Positions 58,097 through 64,000 of a stretch of DNA of 64,000 nucleotides are shown piece after piece; within the stretch, counting starts at the first letter, position 1, and every line of letters starts with the position of its first letter. Source of the stretch: Prochlorococcus sp. AG-424-P18 (GTDB taxonomy: Bacteria > Cyanobacteriota > Cyanobacteriia > PCC-6307 > Cyanobiaceae); contig QCNJ01000002.1 in assembly GCA_003213235.1 (NCBI GenBank), positions 101,488 to 165,487 on the forward strand, given 5' to 3'. Made by a program: the position numbers and the translations under genes. The notes under the pieces are model-generated. The model was not told the origin of the DNA. It searched no databases and saw only the letters and a list, made by a program, of their open reading frames with translations.

Positions 58097-58831
58097 TTGG
58101 TTGAATCTAATCAAAATCAAGATTCCAATTTAGGATCTAGACTGCAACAAGATCTCAAAAATGATCTTATTGCTGGGTTGTTAGTTGTAATACCCTTAGC
58201 AACAACAATCTGGCTGTCATCATTAGTTAGTAAATTTGTTTTAACGTTAGTTACTTCAGTCCCAAAGCAACTAAATCCTTTTATTACTTTAAATCCTTTA
58301 TTACAAGATTTAATTAATCTCACTTTAGGTTTAACGGTTCCTTTACTTGCTATTTTGCTTATAGGTTTGATGGCGAGGAATTTTGTAGGAAGATGGTTAT
58401 TAGAATTTGGAGAGGGTACTTTATCAAAAATTCCAGTAGCTGGAGCCGTTTATAAAACCCTTAAACAATTGCTTGAAACTTTTTTAAGTAATAAATCTAA
58501 TAGATTTAGACGAGTCGTTTTAGTTGAATATCCTCGTGAGGGACTATATAGTGTAGGCTTTGTGACTGGAGACGTAGGACCTTCTCTACAGCCAGAATTG
58601 CAAGAAAAGTTACTCAGTGTTTTTATTCCTACAGCACCAAACCCAACTACTGGGTGGTATACACTCGTTCCTGAGTCTTCTGTTAAGGATTTGGATATTT
58701 CTGTTGAAGATGCTTTTAGAACAATAATTTCTGCTGGGATAGTTAATCCTGATGAGAAAAATAACAATTCAAATCCAACATTTTCAAAATTGTTTTCTCA
58801 ATTACGAGCTTCCACTAATACTTCTTCTTAA
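58097..58831 (+). CDS. DUF502 family membrane protein
   Basis: A 244-residue inner-membrane protein of DUF502, a family widespread in cyanobacteria and chloroplasts (related to COV1-like proteins). Two hydrophobic segments are visible: LIAGLLVVIPLATTIWLSSL and LTVPLLAILLIGLMARNFVG. They are followed by the conserved IPVAGAVYKTLKQLLE, RRVVLVEYPREGLYSVGFVTG and VFIPTAPNPTTGWY blocks. The function is unproven. It starts at TTG 58097. The stop is three bases before the nusB ATG. Confidence 0.88.
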   Translation: MVESNQNQDSNLGSRLQQDLKNDLIAGLLVVIPLATTIWLSSLVSKFVLTLVTSVPKQLNPFITLNPLLQDLINLTLGLTVPLLAILLIGLMARNFVGRWLLEFGEGTLSKIPVAGAVYKTLKQLLETFLSNKSNRFRRVVLVEYPREGLYSVGFVTGDVGPSLQPELQEKLLSVFIPTAPNPTTGWYTLVPESSVKDLDISVEDAFRTIISAGIVNPDEKNNNSNPTFSKLFSQLRASTNTSS

Positions 58832-58834
58832 TTG

Positions 58835-59452
58835 ATGGATAATAGATCCCTTTCTAGAGAATTATCTTTAATTTCTCTTGGCTTAATAAAAGATAAAGGT
58901 GATTTTAAGATAAGTAAATTTCAGATAGAAGAAATTTTTGAATCTGCTTTGGATTCTCTAGTAAACCATTGCAGAGAGGAATTAGATAATTGTGAGACAG
59001 AGTTAGAAAATGCTTCGCAAAAAATATTGGATAGTGAATTGCAAGAAGGTGTTGATTCCTCTTATTCAAATGTTCGAGATGAGCTAAAAAAATCTCTAGC
59101 AAAAATTGAAACCGTAATGAATACACTTTCTGTCACTTTAGATTTTCCAAAATTAATTGTTGCAAGCGGTCAAATAGATATTAGAGAGGATGTAAATCAT
59201 AGGATTTGTAATATTATTGATAATCTTAAAAGTATTGATGCTGATATTGATCAAGTAATGGACGGCTGGCGATTAAAAAGATTACCAAGAATTGATAGGG
59301 ATATTCTACGTCTAGCTTATGTGGATATCAATTTTTTGAATACACCTGTTGCTGTTGCTTGTGATGAAGCTGTTAATTTAGCTAATAAATATAGTGATTT
59401 GCAAGGAAGAAAATTTATTAATGGAGTTTTAAGGAGATTACAAACAATTTAA
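58835..59452 (+). CDS. nusB: Transcription antitermination factor NusB
   Basis: RNA-binding protein of the rRNA antitermination complex (binds boxA with S10). The 205-residue length includes a longer N-terminal segment than in E. coli, as usual in cyanobacteria. The C-terminal all-helical core is clear: LKRLPRIDRDILRLAYVDI, the acidic NLANKYSDLQGRKFINGVLR end. I use ATG 58835; a TTG one codon earlier touches the DUF502 stop. ftsY follows 66 bp on. Confidence 0.93.
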   Translation: MDNRSLSRELSLISLGLIKDKGDFKISKFQIEEIFESALDSLVNHCREELDNCETELENASQKILDSELQEGVDSSYSNVRDELKKSLAKIETVMNTLSVTLDFPKLIVASGQIDIREDVNHRICNIIDNLKSIDADIDQVMDGWRLKRLPRIDRDILRLAYVDINFLNTPVAVACDEAVNLANKYSDLQGRKFINGVLRRLQTI

Positions 59453-59518
59453 TTGTCATAATTATTTGATATAAATAAATAGTATTTAGAAAATTTTAAT
59501 TACGAACTATAGATAATA

Positions 59519-60809
59519 ATGACTAATACTGAATCTGATAATTCTCGTGAATGGGCTGCACAAGCTTATGCACTTTTAAAAAAACGACAGGAAGAGCAAA
59601 AACAAGAATTAGAGAAACAAAAAGAGCAAAAGCAAGAATTAGAGAAACAAAAAGAGCAAAAACAAGAATTAGAGAAACAAAAAGAGCAAAAACAAGAATT
59701 AGAGAAACAAAAAGAGCAAAAGCAAGAATCAATTGATATTCCCAATAAAGAAAATATTGCTGGAAAGTCTAAAACTATTACTGAACCTGAATTAGGAGAA
59801 TTTGATGATAACTTTACTTGGTCGGCAATGGTATTAGCTGCTCAAGGAAAAAAAATAAATCAAATATCGATTGATGAAATTGATTGGTTAACTAAATTAC
59901 GGAGAGGATTAGAAGAAACCCGAAAAGGATTTGTTACTGAATTGTTGGATAAATTGGGAGATGATCCTCTTACTCCTGAATCTCTTGATGATTTAGAGAC
60001 TTTATTAATAAGAGCTGATGTGGGGATTGATTCAACCGATAAAGTTATAAGTTCTCTTAGAACAAAATTAAACGAGGAAGTCGTGGGTGGAGAAGCAGGT
60101 ATAAAATTCTTGAAGAAGGAATTAAAATTAATTATCGATAAACCAATAAAAAATTCTGGTTCTGATCTTTTAGTTCCCCAAAAGGGTAAGTTAAATGTCT
60201 GGTTATTAGTAGGAGTTAATGGTGTTGGTAAAACTACTACATTAGGAAAATTAGCATACTTGTCATCAAAAAGTAATTATAAAACTTTGATTGCTGCTGC
60301 TGATACTTTTAGAGCGGCTGCAGTAGAACAACTTAAAGTATGGGGAGATAGAAGTAATGTTGACGTTATATCTAATCAATCAAAAAATGCTGATCCAGCC
60401 GCTGTGGTTTTTTGATGCAATTAATTCTGCAAAAAAAAGAAATGTTGATTTATTGCTTGTTGACACAGCTGGTAGATTGCAAACAAAAAATAATTTGATG
60501 GATGAATTAGCAAAAATAAAAAAAATTATTGATAAAAAGGTACCAGATGCAATTGTCGAATCATTATTAGTTTTAGATGCAAGTCAGGGACAAAATGGCT
60601 TAAAACAAGCAAAAAGTTTCGCTAAATCAGCAGATTTAAGTGGAGCAATTATTACTAAATTAGATGGTACTTCCAGAGGAGGAGTCTCTTTAGCTGTATC
60701 TGAAGAAGTAAATTTACCTATTAGGTTTATTGGAGCTGGAGAAGGTATAAAAGATTTGAGACCATTTAATAGTTATGAATTTGTAGAAGCTATGCTTGCA
60801 GATAAATAA
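59519..60809 (+). CDS. ftsY: Signal recognition particle receptor FtsY, frame broken by one extra T
   Basis: SRP receptor GTPase that docks ribosome-SRP complexes at the membrane. The first frame runs to a TGA at 60413-60415. A second frame continues the same protein from GAT at 60414 to 60809. Removing one T from the T6 run at 60408-60413 restores one 429-residue protein reading AAVVFDAINSAKK. Motif G1 (GVNGVGKTTTLGKLA) and DTFRAAAVEQL lie before the break, while DTAGR (G3) and TKLDGTSRGG (G4) lie after, so neither half alone could work. As FtsY is essential, sequencing error or slippage is more likely than real loss. The N-terminal acidic region holds a 30-bp tandem repeat. Confidence 0.92.
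59600..59728 (+). repeat. 30-bp tandem repeat in ftsY (KQELEKQKEQ x4)
   Basis: Four complete 30-bp units start at 59600, 59630, 59660 and 59690, followed by a partial unit encoding KQE. They differ only by A/G third-position changes (AAA versus AAG). Each unit encodes KQELEKQKEQ, giving a charged, highly helical stretch in the FtsY A-domain. Such near-identity implies recent expansion by slippage. Because the unit length is a multiple of three, other frames and the opposite strand also stay open here. Confidence 0.95.
60408..60413 (+). other. T6 homopolymer at the ftsY frameshift
   Basis: Six T residues where five would keep the FtsY frame. It is either an insertion, an error in base calling, or a slippery site on which ribosomes or polymerase could restore the frame. 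Confidence 0.85.
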
Positions 60810-60870
60810 ATATTTAATTAATTTTTTTTAAAAACTTAATTTTAATGGTAAAACATATTTATCTATTAGA

Positions 60871-62220
60871 TTGGCTTTGACAAATAATCAAAAAGAAAAA
60901 ATATTTTCGAATAAAGTTGTCCAAAATTTTTTAGAAAATGATTCTAAGTTCACTCTAAAAAATAAATATAAATTTGCTGAAATTGCATCTTCTCTAGCAT
61001 ATTATTTAAAATCATTTTCCAACATAAATAAATTACTGGATTATGTTTGCTTAATTTTTAAACATATTTTTTCTGAGAATATAATTTTAATTATTCCTTT
61101 AAATTACGAGGGAGAGATATGGAATGAAAATATAAAAATTTCTGTTAATTATGAATATTCAACAATTCAAGAAGCGATTTATAGTTTTTTGGATCAATTT
61201 CATTTTTCAAAAAATTTTAAAATTAAAGAAATTGTAACTTTTGAAAATGCTTTAAAAAATAGATTTAAAGAGTATAAAATTGAAGCAAAAAAAATAATAT
61301 CCAGAGGCAAATGTAGAGGATTTATTTATATTTTTAGCGAAGATTTTTCTAGACAGTCGATTACTGAAGATAGTAATTTTAATTTTATTGAAAATTGTCT
61401 AGCTGTTGGATTAGAAAATTACTACTTAATAAAAACAAAGAAAAAGCATGAGAATGTAGATAGAGAAATTTCCACTGGTGCTGAAATTCAATCTCAATTA
61501 CTCCCCGATTATTGTCCAATTATCCATGGTATAGACCTAGCTGCACATTGTAGACCAGCTCTTCAGCTCGGTGGAGATTATTATGATTTTATGTGCTTAA
61601 AGACAAATATTTCTGAAAAAAGGAAAGAAAAATCAAGATGGGCCTTTGTAATAGGTGATGTCATGGGTAAAGGGATTCCAGCAGGTCTTTTAATGACTAT
61701 GTTAAGAGGCATGCTTCGTGCAGAGGTTCTTACAGGTCTTCCTCCAGATAGAATTTTGCATGATTTGAATCAACTAGCAATAAATGATTTAGATCAATCG
61801 CATAGATTTGTGACATTATTTTACTCAGATTATGATCCAAGAACTAGAAAATTGAGATTCGCTAATGCAGCACATAATCCTCCTCTGCTTTGGAAAAGTT
61901 CAGATCAGAAAATTATTAGACTAGATGCAAAAGGATTTGTACTTGGACTACAAAAAGATGCTGAATATCATTGTGGTGAAATCAAGCTTAATCAAAATGA
62001 TTTAGTTCTTTACTATACAGATGGAGTAATTGATACTTCTAATTCATTAGGACAAAGATTTGATGAGGAAAGATTAATTAAAACTCTTACAAAATTGTGT
62101 AAGCAGTCTTATACATCCCAAGAAATATTAAATAAAATATTTAAAAAGCTGGACGATTTTACAGGTCAAAATAGACATCTTGAAGATGATGCTTCAATGG
62201 TTATTTTTCAATTGAAATAG
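60871..62220 (+). CDS. SpoIIE/RsbU-type PP2C phosphatase with GAF-like N-terminal domain
   Basis: A 449-residue protein. Residues 1-180 look like a GAF-type sensor (predicted alternating strands and helices). The C-terminal SpoIIE/RsbU phosphatase domain has the metal-binding ALQLGGDYYDFM, FVIGDVMGKGIPAGLLM, NAAHNPPLLW, YTDGVIDTSN and a final EDDASMVIFQ. Such enzymes dephosphorylate anti-sigma antagonists, but no such partner lies nearby. The N-terminal ligand is unknown. It starts at TTG 60871; a TTG two codons later is also possible. It sits between ftsY and argH, all on one strand. Confidence 0.9.
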   Translation: MALTNNQKEKIFSNKVVQNFLENDSKFTLKNKYKFAEIASSLAYYLKSFSNINKLLDYVCLIFKHIFSENIILIIPLNYEGEIWNENIKISVNYEYSTIQEAIYSFLDQFHFSKNFKIKEIVTFENALKNRFKEYKIEAKKIISRGKCRGFIYIFSEDFSRQSITEDSNFNFIENCLAVGLENYYLIKTKKKHENVDREISTGAEIQSQLLPDYCPIIHGIDLAAHCRPALQLGGDYYDFMCLKTNISEKRKEKSRWAFVIGDVMGKGIPAGLLMTMLRGMLRAEVLTGLPPDRILHDLNQLAINDLDQSHRFVTLFYSDYDPRTRKLRFANAAHNPPLLWKSSDQKIIRLDAKGFVLGLQKDAEYHCGEIKLNQNDLVLYYTDGVIDTSNSLGQRFDEERLIKTLTKLCKQSYTSQEILNKIFKKLDDFTGQNRHLEDDASMVIFQLK

Positions 62221-62282
62221 ATATTTTTTGTCACTTATATAAAAAAATGCTTTATTAGAGATACTTAAAGTTATTAATTAAT

Positions 62283-63662
62283 ATGGCAAAAGTTTGGAGT
62301 AAAAGGTTTGATAATTCACTTGACCCCTTTATTGAAAAATTTAATGCCTCTATTGTTTTTGATAGAAAGCTTATTTTAGAAGATTTAGATTGCTCGATTG
62401 CTCATGCGAAAATGCTTGGCAAAACAAAAGTTTTATCTTCTTCTGAAGCTTTACAAATTATTAATGGTTTAGAGTTAATAAAAGTTGAGTACTTGGAGGG
62501 TAAATTTTCTCCTGGCCCTCCTTCTGAAGATATTCACTATTGCATAGAAGAAAAGCTGATAAGTTTAATTGGTGAAACTGGAAAAAAATTACACACAGGT
62601 CGAAGTAGAAATGATCAAGTTGGTACAGATATAAGATTGTGGCTACGAAAAGAGATTGACAATATTGAAATTTTAATAATTGATTTGCAAAAATCCTTCT
62701 TAAATCTTGCGAAATCTAATATTTTTACTTTAATTCCTGGATATACCCATATGCAAAGAGCTCAACCATTATCTTTGGCTCATCATTTATTGGCTTATAT
62801 AGAAATGTTCCAAAGAGACCGTGAAAGGTATAAAGAAGTTCGCTCAAGAGTTAATATTTCTCCATTAGGAGCTGCAGCATTAGCTGGAACAAAAATAAAA
62901 ATAGATAGGCACTTTACAGCTACAGAATTGGGTTTTAAAAAGATTTATAAAAACAGTATTGATGCAGTAAGTGATAGAGATTTTTGTATAGAGTTTGTTT
63001 CTGCATCTGCTATATTGATGTCTCATTTAAGTAAAATTTCAGAAGAAATAATTTTATGGGTAACTGATGAATTTTCTTTTGCGAAATTAACAGATAAATG
63101 TGCAACAGGAAGTAGCTTAATGCCTCAGAAAAAAAATCCTGACGTACCAGAATTGATCAGGGGTAAGACAGGAAGAGTGTATGGACATCTCCAGGCATTG
63201 TTAACCATGGTCAAAGGAGTACCACTCTCTTATAATAAGGATTTTCAAGAGGACAAAGAGCCAATATTTGATACTGCAGAAACAATATCTTCTTCTATTA
63301 AAGCAATGACTATTTTAATTAATGAGGGCATTGAATTTAATATTAAAAATCTATCTGATGCAGTAGAGAACGACTTTTCAAATGCTACTGATTTGGCAGA
63401 TTACTTAGTTAATAAAAATGTTCCTTTTAGAACCGCCTATCAAGTTGTTGGTCAAATGGTTAAATATTGCTTGGAGAGAAAAATGTTATTTAAAAATCTC
63501 AAAATTGAAGAATTTAAAAAATTTCATCCAGAATTTGATGATGATGTTTTTTTGGATCTTAAGCCTTTTAATGTAGTTAAATCAAGAAATAGCGAAGGTG
63601 GTACCAGTTTTGTTCAGGTAGAAAAAGAGATAAATAATTGGTGTAAAAGATTGTTACTATAA
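62283..63662 (+). CDS. argH: Argininosuccinate lyase
   Basis: Splits argininosuccinate into arginine and fumarate, 459 residues. The superfamily signature [19 protein letters not shown] carries the flexible loop with the catalytic Ser. [17 protein letters not shown] and [19 protein letters not shown] are the other conserved regions. ATG 62283 gives the standard N-terminus with [17 protein letters not shown]. The preceding pathway enzyme, argG, is 27 kb away. A hairpin with T-run follows about 60 bp after the stop. Confidence 0.97.
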   Translation: MAKVWSKRFDNSLDPFIEKFNASIVFDRKLILEDLDCSIAHAKMLGKTKVLSSSEALQIINGLELIKVEYLEGKFSPGPPSEDIHYCIEEKLISLIGETGKKLHTGRSRNDQVGTDIRLWLRKEIDNIEILIIDLQKSFLNLAKSNIFTLIPGYTHMQRAQPLSLAHHLLAYIEMFQRDRERYKEVRSRVNISPLGAAALAGTKIKIDRHFTATELGFKKIYKNSIDAVSDRDFCIEFVSASAILMSHLSKISEEIILWVTDEFSFAKLTDKCATGSSLMPQKKNPDVPELIRGKTGRVYGHLQALLTMVKGVPLSYNKDFQEDKEPIFDTAETISSSIKAMTILINEGIEFNIKNLSDAVENDFSNATDLADYLVNKNVPFRTAYQVVGQMVKYCLERKMLFKNLKIEEFKKFHPEFDDDVFLDLKPFNVVKSRNSEGGTSFVQVEKEINNWCKRLLL

Positions 63663-63724
63663 ATCTAAAGTATATTTCTACAACATGGGTATGCTTTGAA
63701 GTAGAATAGTGAAGCAATATTATG

Positions 63725-63747
63725 AGACTACTCAGTGTAGTTTTTTT
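63725..63747 (+). terminator. Probable intrinsic terminator after argH
   Basis: ACTAC and GTAGT pair around the five-base loop TCAGT, extended by A-T and G-U pairs, and are directly followed by a run of seven T. The stem is short and low in G+C, as in other AT-rich genomes. It lies between argH and the RNA-binding protein gene, so it could also be a leader attenuator. Confidence 0.55.
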
Positions 63748-63775
63748 ATAAGGTAAATTTTTTGTTGAGTTTAAA

Positions 63776-64000
63776 GTGAGTATTTTTGTTGGCAATTTGC
63801 CGTTCCGCGCAGAGCGTGAAGATGTTATACAATTATTCGCCCCTTTTGGTGAGGTGTTAAATTGTTCTCTTCCCTTAGAGCGTGATACTGGCAGGAAAAG
63901 AGGGTTCGCATTTATTGAAATGGCAGATGAAGCGATTGAGTCAAAAGCTATTGATGGTTTGCAAGGCACGGAACTTATGGGTAGACCATTAAGAATTAAT
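63776..64000 (+). CDS. RNA-binding protein with RRM domain (partial, runs off window)
   Basis: The first 75 codons of an RRM protein starting at GTG 63776; the window ends in frame, so the C-terminus is missing. RNP2 is IFVGNLPF and RNP1 is RKRGFAFIEM, both complete, so this is an RNA-binding fold. The wording SIFVGNLPFRAEREDV and LERDTGRKRG fits the glycine-rich, cold-inducible RNA-binding (Rbp) family of cyanobacteria. Codon use is richer in G+C here than in neighbouring genes, which may reflect high expression. The argH terminator-like hairpin lies about 30 bp upstream. Confidence 0.9.
   Translation, partial: MSIFVGNLPFRAEREDVIQLFAPFGEVLNCSLPLERDTGRKRGFAFIEMADEAIESKAIDGLQGTELMGRPLRIN

Noticed and set aside
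59551..59736. Arg/Lys-rich 61-codon frame and a matching minus-strand frame over the ftsY repeat
   Set aside because: They are by-products of a repeat whose length is a multiple of three; the FtsY frame explains the DNA.

Overview
The window reads as core chromosome of a marine picocyanobacterium, almost certainly a high-light-adapted Prochlorococcus. The DNA is very AT-rich (roughly 30% G+C by eye). Intergenic gaps are mostly under 100 bp and 1-28 bp gene overlaps are common. Several families are cyanobacterial (DUF3134-like, DUF1400-like, a unidomain sucrose-phosphate synthase, a phytol-kinase-like protein). The gene order after position 47906 (dnaN, PRC-barrel-like protein, purL, purF, topoisomerase A subunit, TPR protein, queG, DUF502, nusB, ftsY, SpoIIE-type phosphatase, argH, RRM protein) is the order I associate with the numbered start of Prochlorococcus chromosomes. 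The assignment rests on protein appearance and gene order, not on a search.

Layout. 1-3.3 kb: an unrecognised basic/acidic protein, a SprT-like metalloprotease, a membrane-anchored small protein, a phage-like ATP-dependent DNA ligase and a 50-residue small ORF. 3.3-7.2 kb (minus strand): tRNA-Val(UAC), an IscA-type Fe-S protein, valyl-tRNA synthetase and a VTT/TVP38 membrane protein, so a valine tRNA and its synthetase lie in one cluster. 7.3-18 kb (plus strand): mazG, speE, speB, gcvT, aspS, pyrG, queE, queC, pabB and pabC, many abutting or overlapping. 18-25 kb: cobA/sumT (minus), an MFS transporter, ppk, a group 2 sigma-70 factor, a phytol-kinase-like gene and DAHP synthase (minus). 25-36 kb: acnB, a ClC transporter, purU, an FAD amine oxidase, dnaK, aroE, rpsF and argG. 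36-44 kb: DUF3134-like gene, mraY, a small unknown, sucrose-phosphate synthase, then uvrA and recN in one minus-strand repair cluster. 44-47.6 kb: an ABC1 kinase, a DUF1400-only secreted protein and thrC.

47.57-47.91 kb is the only gene-free stretch over 300 bp. It lies directly upstream of dnaN, carries DnaA-box-like sequences and a three-copy 10-bp repeat including a perfect 13-bp inverted repeat, and is my candidate replication origin. Genes to its right run mainly with the inferred leading strand.

The most notable anomaly is ftsY (59.5-60.8 kb). This essential gene is split by one extra T in a T6 run between GTPase motifs G1 and G3, and its N-terminal domain holds four near-identical 30-bp repeats. 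I found no CRISPR array, insertion sequence, prophage, toxin-antitoxin pair, defence island or other obviously new multi-gene system. Most of the window is ordinary housekeeping genome, with curiosities concentrated in ftsY, the origin region and a few small unknown genes.
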